Assembly: GCA_009617715.1 (NCBI GenBank)
Contig: VTFK01000530.1
Span: forward strand, 83,847 to 147,846
DNA length: 64,000 nt
Source of the DNA: Plectrocnemia conspersa
Lineage: Eukaryota > Arthropoda > Insecta > Trichoptera > Polycentropodidae
Reading direction: 5' to 3'
Shown here: in pieces, positions 49,401 through 58,000 of the stretch
Numbering within the stretch: the stretch's first letter is position 1
Layout: each line of letters starts with the position of its first letter
Notes under the pieces: generated by a model
What the model saw: the letters and a program-made list of their open reading frames with translations, nothing else
Told to the model about the DNA's origin: nothing
Database searches by the model: none
Made by a program: the position numbers and the translations under genes

Positions 49401-52400
49401 ATATTGAATTTTTAACTTATGCAAATAACTCAATAATTTTAAATTTACAAGTGTAAGTTTATTGTAAAATTTTTCATCGGAACATGGTCAAAGCGCGCGG
49501 TGTTAGGACGGCATCGCGCTAGACTGACAGATTTAGGTTGTCAATTATTGCTCAAAAACTGATTTTTTCCTTCAAAGGGCATCTATATTTTTATGATATG
49601 GGATGAAACGGGATCATATGCTCTAATTGTGCATAATTATTACTTTATATTGTGTGTCTGTTATGAAATAAAAATAAAATTTGTAAGAGGGAAAAAAGAG
49701 CGAGATGCCGTTATGCAAGCAGAGCTCGCTTACTCGCTCGCGCTAATAAAATGAGCGATTGACAACTATCGACCTGGGTACTCAACTCAAATGATAATAT
49801 TGGTCTCGACACATTTAATTTATTTTCGAGCTAGTAAATTACTAAATTATGTAAAACAGAATTAGTAATCTGTGTTTTAATTATTTATAAATACATATAT
49901 TGATTTTATTTTAAAAATTATCCATATAATTACGAATGACGATATAATAATGGATTTTTAAGGACGTGACAATGAATTTGATATTAACCGTGACAGTAAT
50001 AGTATGCGTTAATGCTAAGACTATTTCTACCAATCTTGTACAAGTATTTAAAGTTTCAAGTTTTAGGATAATCTTTTAAAGTAATATTTTTTTATGATCA
50101 ATTTATTTATATTATTAAAAACTGTTTTAATCAATTCAAAACTTAAAAATTCAAAAATATATCCACGAGGCCAAGCTACGCTGATTCGCTCTAGGTGTAA
50201 GAACGCCTGCCAATCCAAAACAGATCCCCACAAAAAAACAATGTAATATTTATCATTTCTGCCTCAAATGGGCAAATACATACAAAAACTTGTAGAATAT
50301 TTATCTAAATAGAAAATTTGATCATTTTCATAAAATATAATAAAACTTTACCGGTCCCACCTAATATTTTTTATGTACAAAAAAATTGGGTGGGGCCTGG
50401 CCCCGATTGCATTTAGATTATCGCCACAGCTGATATTTTTGAGCGCCATTTCGAAATTTGTTAATGTGGGGGCACCTATTCATGCCATATTTAAAAAAAT
50501 ATAATGATTCCAATAATTCTAGTGATTTACAACCTTAAATTATACTAAAAAGCCATGTTATTAGACTCAAATGTGTACGGCACCTTTAAATGTAATAATA
50601 GTACTAGCGATTTTCTTGATGACACCCATAGAAGTCATCCGCGGTGAAAGGGTTAAAAGTCTTGAAAGATTAATTTTTTCAGTGAGTTTTAGGATTGTAT
50701 TGTACTTATATAAATGTATCTATATTTAACACTCTACAGGTGGATGACTCAAATATGCGTCATTGAAAAACTATTGTTAAAAGCCGTTTATGCACAACAT
50801 AATCAACACTTACACATTTAATTGGATAAGATTTAAAACACAGTTTGTAAATTAGTGATATCTATTATATATTGTTAACTATAATTACAGCTTACAATCA
50901 ATAAATGTCGCTTAGCAGCTAAGGCCTAATTTTAATAATAGCGCATTCCTATTATTAAAATGTTTAGTTTCTTGGCGGGGGGACCTGAACCGATAGCCTC
51001 TTGGATATCAATTCAACGTTTTAAGGACTGCGACATTTCGGTTATACAAGACAATCTAAATATAAAGTTGTAAAATCGCCATGACGCACTTTGAAAGTCT
51101 CTTTGTAAAACATATGACTGAAGAATATAGACAAGGTTATTTTACTCGTCTAATACCATAGACCAGGGTCGGGTAAACCTTTTTTTGTGAAGGACCAGAT
51201 TGTAAATATTTTAAGCTCAGCGGGCCAGGAAGCAAAATTAAAATGAGCTTTATCATTTCTCTCAAATATTCAAATGTGGTGTAAATTTTAAATATAAGCA
51301 CTGTTTTTCTTTTTAGTTCTAAGTTCAATCTGTTAAGAAATCTCATGATATCTGCAGCAAAGGCTAATTCTCAAATCTATTTAATATCAGATGTTACACA
51401 TTTTATTCAAAATTCACTTTAAAATGTACTTTGTTAACGTTATTCAACTTTATTAATATTATTTTCATTTGTAGTTGTTCCATGCAAACTATTCACCAAA
51501 ACTAATTTTTCAGTCACTTAAACATAGCATTTAATGCTTGAATAAATAATTTTGTGCAAACCAGTAACTTACTTAGTAACTTACTGTTTGCAGAAGCCTT
51601 TAAAAATGGATAAATACTGCTAGGTACTATTTATACATAACCCTTTACTTATACAAAATATTGACTATTTGCCAAAGGCTACATGTAATATTTTGACTTA
51701 GAGAGCCATACGAAAGCCTGAATTCAGCAATGGTGTTAAGAGTCGAAAATAATTTAAATCCACCGAATTGAGTTAAAAAAACTGCTATTTAGTTGTCTAT
51801 TGATGTTGCACACAATGTGCTTATCTTTTAGCAACTGTTCTCGCCGAAAAACTGGTAGACGAACAAATCTATTGCAAAGGGCATTACGTGGGCACTGAAG
51901 ATGCTGTCAAATTTAAACTGCATAACGTCACAGTGAAATCCAAAGCAATAGGAGCACCTTATAAGGTGATACCTAGCTAGCTCCTTAACTCGACGGTTGG
52001 CCGCTCACATACTTTGATTTTTTTAAATGTCAAATTTAACAATTACTTGCAGGCCGGATTAAAATAAGCAGAGGGCTGGATTTGACCGTAATTTTCTGAC
52101 CTCTGCCATAGACAGTGAATATATTAAAAAAATATCTAATTTAATTTGGCCTTTTTATTCGTATTTTAAATATTCCTATCCCAAGTGCACGTAAACGCAG
52201 GACAAATACCCCCTGGACATATATCCCCCATCAAAACTCCCCTGGACATTAACCCCCCGTACAAATAATCCCCTGTGCAAATAATTAGTATTGATACTGA
52301 TTATTCGTATTAAACATTATTTTATTAAAATAATGACCATTTATTATAAATACTAACTTATATTAAATACTTATCTTTATACGTGGCTTGGGTTAATTGT

Positions 52401-54507
52401 CAGGGGAGTTATTTGCATGGTGGGTTAATTGTCAGGGGTTATTTGCACGGGGGGTCAATGTCCAGGGGGGTTTTGACAGGGGTTATTGTCCAAGAAGTAT
52501 ATTTCCAGGCGGTTAGTGTCCTAAAACCATATTTACTAATCTACATTCTCCTTTATATATGGACTTTTTTTTATTCGGCTTTTTTATTCGTTTTTTTATT
52601 TATTCGGCTTTACTTTATTCGGAATCTCATTATCGGCAACTTAGCGTCAAAAGTGTTAAATTTTCTTTTAAAAATCATTGGTTAAATCGTCAAAATGTAT
52701 CCTTTTGCTTAAAACATATGTGCTGATGTGCATATTGTTTGTGTTTTATTTATTGTAAGGTGCATAACAATTTTTCGTATTAAATATGTTTTAAAACGTA
52801 ATTATATGTTATTATATGTTTTATTTAACTAACAATATATTTTTTTATTTTTTATAATACGTTTATTGTAATCTGATTTTCTAAAAAGTCTAAAACTTGT
52901 TATTGGGAATAAATTAACTATTTACCAAGAAAAAACAACAATTAAAAAAACTAAAAACTAAGGTTTTACTAAGAAAAAAAACAACATTTAACTTGTGCTC
53001 TTTGTAATTTTAATCTTGATTAAATTATATTGTAACCATTATTTTTTTGTATGAACGCAAATTGTTGATCGATGTTATGAGCGCTAAACGCTATAGAACG
53101 AGGGCGATGCGCAAGATAATAAACGATAGGTGCAAAAAAAATACAAGCAGTCCAATATTTTAATTATTCAGAATTCATATGACATCTAGCTATTTACAAA
53201 TTTCTTAATGGCTATAAACCCCTGCCGCTACATCACTCAGCTGTTTTTTAAATAATTTATTTATTTGTTTTACCGCGCATTTGATTGCGATGGACGAAAA
53301 ATCATCTAAAAACATCATTACATTTACCTTCCTATACTATGTATACCTAATACTATGTCATTTATTTTTTTGTAAATAGTAAGTACAATTCTTCGTGAAC
53401 ACATTTCAATAAATTATTCTTTTCTAAGTTTCATGGTTAACGTTCTACAAATTATTTAAAAAAGTACAATAAAAAAAGTTATTTTTCGATTAAAGTATTT
53501 AAATTATAATATATTTTTAATATTTAATTTATTGTTTTTTAACTAAAATACTGACAAACTATCAATCTTTCGCTGTGTTAATTTTAATTTGTAAAAAGAT
53601 TAATCAAAACATGTTTTATTTCATTTTTACTTCCAAAAATTGAACTTAAAAAAAATCTTGAAATTAAATACGAGCTGGCACTACCCCAACCAAAAAAATA
53701 ATACGAGTGCAAAGGGTTAATAAAGAACATAGAAATTATAAAAAAACAATGCAACAATTTTGCTGGTTTTATCTGGAAAAATATAATATTAGAAATATTT
53801 TTTTTTTGTATTATGATTTTTATAGAGCGTTGGATAAATCCGCATCTCGCACTTGTGAGCTCTGCACGGTGATTCAGATTTATTCACATCTCGTACCTAA
53901 AGGGTTAAAAGGAAAAATTTATCCAAACAAAAAAAAAATACATTTTATCCAAACGTATATTTTTATTATCGTGTTAGAAATCCTGAAGACTCGGCAACCG
54001 AAAGGTATTTTACTAAAAAATATTGTTTTAAAATTTAGGTACTTGAACGGAACGGAAGGATGGACCCCCGTATCCGATCTGTGCTTCGTACTCTCGGAGG
54101 AGTCCCCGTTGGACCTGCTTCTCAGAGGGCGTCTTCGGTACCCATCAGATCCGTCACGCCCAGTTTGCCATCTAGAAATCTTATGTATTTCATAATGAGC
54201 AGTTCGGTTAGTATTTTCACATGGGTAACGCTGCGATATTCTCAGTGCCCAAATAATCGATTCCATCATATTTCAGATTGGATTGTCCATCTTGGTTGTT
54301 TTGATGGAACGCGCCGCTGTTCTGCCGAAGCCGGCGCCGGCCGCCTGGAACAATATGATTAAATGCGCCGGTAGATTGACCACCGCCTCGGGAAACGCCC
54401 GCCCGACGTATCCCGTCTCGCGCGAAGTCCTCGCCGCCCACTGCGCCGCCGCCGAGCTTCCGTCGGGGGCGGACGAGTCCCTGGCGGAGGCGCTCGCGCA
54501 CTCTTAG
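35688..54507 (+). CDS. Patr-1: PAT1-family mRNA decapping/decay factor (Patr-1 / HPat / PATL1 homolog), 14 exons
   Basis: PAT1 proteins bridge the DEAD-box helicase DDX6/Me31B, the Lsm1-7 ring and the Dcp1/2 decapping enzyme in cytoplasmic P-bodies. Exons read: 35688-35717, 35815-35902, 35962-36036, 36098-36357, 36415-36561, 36636-37247, 37315-37470, 47655-47784, 47856-47983, 48046-48276, 48336-48665, 48730-48881, 54039-54137 and 54246-54507. They sum to 2,700 nt, 899 aa, in the size range of the family. Recognition rests on the N-terminal YDALNDETFG helicase-binding motif, the TVEELE segment, a long Pro/Gln/Asn-rich middle, the DPYSGLM...KQWLLNIQMMQL block ending in PYVDDYYY, and the C-terminal helical repeat domain. 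All internal junctions are GT-AG and phase-compatible. The last junction (54137/54246) is the only canonical one I found that keeps frame and is uncertain. The start at 35688 is the first in-frame ATG. Introns 7 and 12 are transposon-filled. The gene converges on DNAI7. Confidence 0.9.
38583..39324. mobile_element. Pogo-like terminal sequence plus unassigned AT-rich filler
   Basis: TA followed by CAGTCGACCCTCGATTGG at 38581-38600 resembles the ends of pogo/Tigger-type MITEs, and the next ~50 bp contain the TTCGTTATAGGAATACTACG type of repeat seen also at 16.6 kb. No matching right end was found before the next element at 39325. The rest is AT-rich and unassigned. Confidence 0.45.
39325..40232 (-). 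mobile_element. Pogo/Tigger-like element, 908 bp, internally deleted
   Basis: Inverted termini CACCCAGGCCTCGTATAACA and CACCAAAGCCTCGTATAACA are flanked by TA on both sides. A 124-codon minus-strand frame (40066-39692) includes FHDMDIQDIGEILEDRTLNE followed by EELVEMLNE, an acidic helical segment like the C-terminal tail of Tigger/pogo transposases. The DNA-binding and catalytic parts are missing, so it is non-autonomous. It sits inside the Tc1-like element at 37921-40303. Confidence 0.65.
40306..41304 (-). mobile_element. Second Tc1-like copy, inverted, tail-to-tail with the first
   Basis: Reverse-complement sequence matches the element at 37921 over both ends: the segment at 41200-41300 mirrors 37930-38010 (ATATTTCCGTTATCGCTTGT), and 40320-40380 mirrors 40235-40290. 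The reverse strand encodes transposase remnants, including FSDESKINLFG near 40750 and MEDDSAPCH near 40500, the latter being the block with the second catalytic Asp. Stops and frameshifts make it dead. The outer terminus near 41300 is eroded (GTCGCGCGCAAAAAAA). Confidence 0.75.
41504..41530. repeat. TA microsatellite next to the hAT terminus
   Basis: 27 nt of alternating T/A directly abutting the CAGTAGCGTG hAT end at 41532. An insertion into the microsatellite would hide its target duplication. Confidence 0.85.
41971..42534 (-). mobile_element. Internally deleted mariner element in the hAT copy
   Basis: Inverted termini CAATGGCGGCCACCTAAATA at 41971 and CAGTGGCGGCCACCTAAGTA ending at 42534 define a 564-bp element. 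The left flank is TA. Inside, the minus strand (42480-42290) encodes ELLPHPLYSPNIAPSDYNLF and RSMEHSLRNKKFTSE, the C-terminal part of a mariner transposase with its last catalytic Asp block. The N-terminal two thirds are gone. It splits the hAT C-terminal coding region. Confidence 0.8.
42750..44317 (-). mobile_element. piggyBac-like TTAA element, 1.57 kb, in the hAT copy
   Basis: The left end is TTAA followed by CCCTTTGCACTCGTAA. The right end, inverted, is TTACGAGCGGAAAGGG followed by TTAT, a one-base decay of TTAA. Removing it rejoins hAT coding (GLKLRY / ARYFRILETI). Near the right end there are two tandem copies of a GGTGCG...CGCACCTTACGAG hairpin unit (44235-44310). A minus-strand frame at 43912-43658 contains an acidic stretch (NDSDGEDSMFDFSSSND) like the acidic N-terminus of piggyBac transposases. 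No catalytic region is recognisable. Confidence 0.65.
44573..44929. mobile_element. Short hAT-type MITE in the hAT copy
   Basis: Ends carry imperfect inverted GCGGGTCA-type motifs (AGAAGCGGGTCAAATTTTG at 44586; TGACAAGCGGGTCTTATG at 44900), typical of hAT MITEs that contain GCGGGTC blocks. GTCTAACC at 44573 and GTCTAAGT at 44930 could be an eroded 8-bp target duplication. It interrupts the hAT transposase reading. Confidence 0.5.
44995..46020. mobile_element. Second piggyBac-like TTAA element, 1.03 kb, in the hAT copy
   Basis: TTAA at 44991 is followed by CACATTGTTGTCGGG, and the exact 15-bp inverse complement ends at 46020 followed by TTAA. This is a perfect terminal inverted repeat with perfect TTAA duplication, different in sequence from the CCCTTT family. 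A short plus-strand frame near 45549 starts MFSPDENKYDDEFSDY, reminiscent of an acidic N-terminus, then stops. The element is non-autonomous. Confidence 0.7.
46358..46894. mobile_element. MITE with repeated GTCCGACGG palindromes, in the hAT copy
   Basis: Termini read TAGCTGGCCACACACGAGCG on the left and, inverted, TAGCTAAGCACACACGTACG on the right. Both arms carry variants of ACGGATTTGTCCG / GTCCGACGGACAAATCCG, so long hairpins are possible. The middle is AT-rich without a reading frame. It separates two parts of the hAT transposase (RFIEVSF | DHIHNTL). Superfamily not assigned. Confidence 0.6.
47373..47555. mobile_element. Pogo-like MITE, 183 bp with perfect 20-bp inverted repeats
   Basis: CAGTGGTACCTCGGTTTTCG at 47373 and its exact inverse complement ending at 47555, each flanked by TA. 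The sequence type is the pogo/Tigger MITE class found in many animal genomes. It is the least eroded small element in the intron, hence probably young. Confidence 0.85.
47655..48881 (+). CDS. Patr-1: Patr-1 exons 8-12: start of the C-terminal PAT1 helical domain
   Basis: After the 10.2-kb intron 7, five exons continue the frame. Exon 8 is basic (ERRARKQKE). Exon 9 contains YVPTQFENSLGKLQ, the family signature just before the C-terminal domain. Exon 10 contains APRKIIDMEVI and an amphipathic stretch HILLAIETLFRILLRLEDL, the first helices of the Lsm/Dcp2-binding fold. Exon 11 has an acidic run of aspartates and ends in FMTIRKGK, followed by MLVIRILGQ in exon 12. Exon 12 ends in LTPLVDHFRR with a phase-2 donor at 48882. 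This GC-richer coding sequence stands out against the surrounding repeats. Confidence 0.92.
50890..51060 (-). repeat. tRNA-derived SINE, copy 5 (reverse), in Patr-1 intron 12
   Basis: The reverse complement reads GTCGCAGTCCTTAAAACG, TATCGGTTCAGGTCCCCCCG (B-box-like) and AATGCGCTATTATTAAAATT followed by AGGCCT, in the same order as copy 1. Confidence 0.6.
51164..52105. mobile_element. Non-autonomous hAT element, 942 bp, perfect 8-bp target duplication
   Basis: CCATAGAC occurs at 51156-51163 and again at 52106-52113. The element starts CAGGGTCGGG and ends, inverted, CAGAGGTCAG, the usual hAT pattern. The first 100 bp contain GGACCAG and GGGCCAGG blocks typical of hAT MITEs. No transposase was seen. 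A 59-codon open segment is inside (51804-51980). Confidence 0.85.
51804..51980 (+). other. Coding-like segment of unknown origin inside a hAT element
   Basis: Between stop codons, a frame reads ...LAEKLVDEQIYCKGHYVG then TEDAVKFKLHNVTVKSKAIG and ends APYKVIPS*. Its base composition is richer in GC than the flanks, and a TTATCTTTTAG acceptor-like sequence at 51821-51831 precedes it. I do not recognise the protein. It could be a host exon captured by the transposon or a leftover of the parental element's gene. Confidence 0.35.
52198..52521. repeat. Fold-back repeat with CCCC/GGGG-rich arms
   Basis: The left arm (52198-52286) repeats units like CCCCTGGACATTAACCCCCC and ATAATCCCCTG. The right arm (52387-52521) is its inverse complement with units like CAGGGGTTATTTGCACGGGG. 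About 100 bp of AT-rich DNA lies between. Each arm is itself made of short direct repeats with runs of 4-6 C or G. No TTAA or other duplication could be assigned. Confidence 0.7.
54039..54507 (+). CDS. Patr-1: Patr-1 exons 13-14: C-terminus
   Basis: The acceptor AAATTTAG before 54039 joins in phase with exon 12 and gives RYLNGTEGWTPVSDL and EESPLDLLL, matching the conserved ...SPLxxLL... block near the PAT1 C-terminus. The downstream piece reads IGLSILVVLMERAAVLPKP, equivalent to the FGLSLLLSLL block of vertebrate PATL1, and ends with TAG at 54507. The best canonical link is donor 54138 (GTACCC) to the acceptor at 54245. It keeps frame but adds ten residues not expected from the family. The stronger-looking donor GTTAGT at 54208 would need a different upstream frame. 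Confidence 0.7.
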
Positions 54508-54946
54508 TCCGAAGACGAGTCGCCGCCGCATCACGTGCCTCACAATCACACTCACCTCATGAATTAGTAATAGACGAATCGGGAAGACGCGCATACTCGG
54601 CTTGCGAACGTAGACAAGATTAGTTCTTTTTTTAATTAACGTTAAGCGACGATTTGTATAAATTGTTAATCGAACGGCGGTCCACCTATATTGGTTTGAA
54701 GGTAGGCCTCCCTTCCGCGTAGGTTTAAACTCTAATATTTATCTCTATTTAAATTTTAATATGAATTTAACTGTTTTTATACACGTCGTCTAGTGCGTTC
54801 CGCTCGTTAAATTTTGTTATCGATTTTATCGTTTTCGCATGACTAGTGGCGGCTCCGTCCCGGGTCTAACACATTGATTTCAGTTTAGCCCCCGGCGGAG
54901 CGGCTATATATTTTTTTTATATAAACGAATATGGTTTTTATACGAC

Positions 54947-54979
54947 ATTAAAATATTTACTTAATGTATATATTTTATT
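54947..54979. terminator. Facing poly(A) signals of convergent Patr-1 and DNAI7
   Basis: On the plus strand, ATTAAA at 54947-54952 lies 440 nt after the Patr-1 stop. On the minus strand, AATAAA (plus-strand TTTATT at 54974-54979) lies about 65 nt after the DNAI7 stop. The two signals are within 35 nt of each other, so the two transcripts would overlap by a short stretch at their 3' ends. Confidence 0.45.
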
Positions 54980-55043
54980 AATTAAAATATCAAATTAATT
55001 CTTTAGAAAATTGACAATCGGTCGTATTATTTTTCCGCTCCCT

Positions 55044-58000
55044 TCAAGAGTAACTGCACAGTTTGACGGCGTACAACAAATCTTTGACGTTCTCCACCAG
55101 CTGTAGAGACACGCCGGACACCAGCGCTTTGACTTCTTCGCTGCCTCTGTCCAGCATCAGGCTGTACAGATCCGGATAGAACTGGAAGCGTGAGACGGTG
55201 AATGAGAATAAATCCTCGATTCTAGAGATATAATAAACAAACCTGCTGATCGTCGATCGGATCTTTGCAGTACTCGGAAGACACTTCTGTCGCCTTTACG
55301 AGTTGAGCCTGCAGAGGCGACACTTGCAGCATCATCAGAGGCTGAAAAGAACCGTATCACAAATTGCGCTGATTTCGACTGAACGATTTTGACGATTACC
55401 TCGCTATGATTGTCTACGTATTCTCTCATCTGCTGTACGATAGCTCTTCTACCCGCTGAGACGTTCCACCTGTAAACTCTCAAAAATTAGTTTCTATATA
55501 TCACTTAAGCCTGGAACTTTGTCAACAACGAAGATTCAAATATTTTATCTTATACCACTTTTCTAAAAACTTCTTGCATGGACCCACCCTTTCTTATGCC
55601 ATTGTAAAACATTTAAAAATATTCATACAAATTTAGTTTTTAACAAAAAAATAGGCTGGTTTTTGAGATGAGAATTCGGGAAGCAGTTAATACTTTGCTT
55701 GCCGAGCCTTTTGAGATGTTTTTTTTTCCTAAATATTGACGTATTATTAATTATAAAAAAGTTACCACTGAAGCGAATGCCATACAGCTCATTAAAATGT
55801 ATTCGATACAGCCAGATCTAGTAATTACCGCTCGAGTAGTAAAAATCGATTTACCGGATTTCGGCAACAAAAGGGTTAAACAACTTCAAATTTGATAATA
55901 AAAAATTACATAGATTTTGTTAAATATATTTAGTGTATGTGTTTAATTTTAATCATATGTATCTAATTAAAGTGTTTTACTTTTTAAACATGTCCCTTGA
56001 CACTTAAGTAAAAAAAAAAAAAAAACAAGCGAATGAGATTATGCAAATTTGCTGAGTAATTTATTTTTTATTTCTCAAGCTACAAAAAAATAAAATACTG
56101 ACCTGGACCATGTAAAATTGTAAGCGGTGCACGAGTGAGCCATGCACTGATACAGATGCTTCTCCATGACCCATAACTTGGAGCAACACCCTTCGATGAC
56201 GTTTGGAGCATCTTCCGTCGGAAAGAAATCTACGCCTCCGCCTTGCATTCTCTGCCGAAGGACAATCCCACGTACAAATTCGATAGATCGACATAAGCGA
56301 GTTACAATTACCCCGATGAGTTTTCCAATCGTGAACGTCTGGTCCACCATGTCTTGCAGAGCTTTAGTCGCGCCGTTTTGAATAGATTTGAGTTTGATGC
56401 CGGATTCTAAGACCTCAAACTCCGACACTATGATGGCTCCCATAATAGTGACTACGACGCCGCTGCTAAAAAGTTATTCGTCGTTAAATCTCTGGCATTA
56501 TTGGCTCGGTATGTAATAAACGTACTGATCCTTGTTCGGCTTCAGTTCCCATCCTTGATAAGGTAGACTGCTATATTTATAGGTGGCGAATGCGATCGGT
56601 CCTGAAATCGATTCTGATTTCAGCACTTTGCACTGTATTCTTAATGTTTCGCGATGATCGATTGCTCTTATCGCAAATACATCAAAGTAAACAAGATAAC
56701 CACAGCTTCATTGTGCTATCGCGTACTGGTTATTAAATCGCAATCTAAGATCTGATTCAATTTGTGAGAGATCTTACGCATTCGGTATAAAAATAAAGAT
56801 GTGTTAACATAAATAGAATTTTCTGTGTTTGTAATCATTCAAAGAATTGAAGCAGCTTGGACAGTCACAAATGCAATGTCAAAGAGATTTTATTCAAATA
56901 AGATATCAAAGATAAGACGGGTGAATATGGTAATGCTAAAAATGAATAGTTTTTACTTTAAACTAATGCAACTGTAAGCTTAATACACTACAATGGTATT
57001 ACAATGACTAAACAAAAAACCTAGAAATGTGAAACCCTAATTTAACTAGATTTCGGATGTACATAATGTCAAACAAAGTTACTATAAAACAGTAATGTGG
57101 AATGTTTGGTAACATATTTCTTTAGGCCCAATATTATGGAACTACGATTTTTTTGAAACATGATAGCGAATCAGCTTGGTTAACGAACTTCCAAGATATT
57201 AATAAGGTAAATTATTTTTGCAGAACTTGAAAAAGTTAATAAAATATATTTTACAGTCTTAAACATTAATAAAAATAGCGATTTTAGAACTCCAGTGCAA
57301 TTGTCATGTTGAAAATAATTTATAAGAAAACAATACTATGGGGTTAAACATTCAAAGGATCTTAGAAGTGTGTGTGAGGGGGGGGGGTGACATGTAAAAA
57401 AACAACTAATATTAGATTAAAAAATGACAGATAGTGTCGAATCAATAGTTGACAGTCCAGATGACATTTAAGCTAACTTTTATGAATCCTTTTCCTGTAT
57501 AATAGTAGATTGAGATAAATAAAACCTGGATAATTGGCTAGTTTGGTATAATTTACAGATCATTATGATGATTTATACAAACAGTATTTTCACAACAATG
57601 GCAAAGAGATCTCACCATCAAACAATTGCATTAATAATTAGATATATTTTGCGGACTACAAATTGCAAATCAAAATTTGTCCCGAAACGTAAATCACCCA
57701 TATACAGCTAAAAAGTTACTCTTTGTTTGGAAAAGATATTATTATTCTACTCTTGAGTGATCATCTGGACCGTCTCTATATTAAGACAAACATCATCATC
57801 TGCGACTCGTCAGAGCTGTCTCGAACTATCATTATAAAAGATATGACACGGCAAAGACCAGGAGACGTCGCGATGTTAGCAGAGACGAGCCAAGACAGTT
57901 CTTGGACACGAGACAGATCAGCGCCATTACGAGAATACATTACAATAAATCCTAGCCGCTACACAAATCCACAGTCGACAATATTATGAAAACACGCTCC

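Larger units (their letters stand above)
49227..53716. mobile_element. Inner piggyBac-like element, CCCTTTGCRCTCGTA ends
   Basis: TTAA then CCCTTTGCGCTCGTAAG at 49227, and inverted CCCTTTGCACTCGTAT ending at 53716 before TTAA. The same family as the element at 42750. Four GTCGAC motifs lie in the first ~85 bp as two head-to-head pairs, which may be transposase-binding sites. Other repeats were inserted within it later. An unpaired end of the same type (GGTGAAAGGG/TTAA) lies at 50652. Confidence 0.5.
48996..53904. mobile_element. Outer piggyBac-like element ends (TTAA / CCCTTTA...)
   Basis: TTAA then CCCTTTACGTGCGG at 48996, and inverted CCCTTTAGGTACGAG ending at 53904 before TTAA. The pair encloses a second, better matching pair. 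The interior reading frames are not recognisable as transposase. The pairing of ends is an inference from nesting. Confidence 0.45.
48882..54038 (+). other. Patr-1 intron 12, 5.2 kb, nested TTAA elements
   Basis: The intron runs from a GTAATC donor to an AAATTTAG acceptor. It contains nested piggyBac-like ends (48996/53904 and 49227/53716), an orphan end at 50652, a SINE copy, a hAT element with perfect target duplication and a fold-back repeat. The rest (52.5-53.7 kb) is AT-rich with no recognisable gene. Confidence 0.8.
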
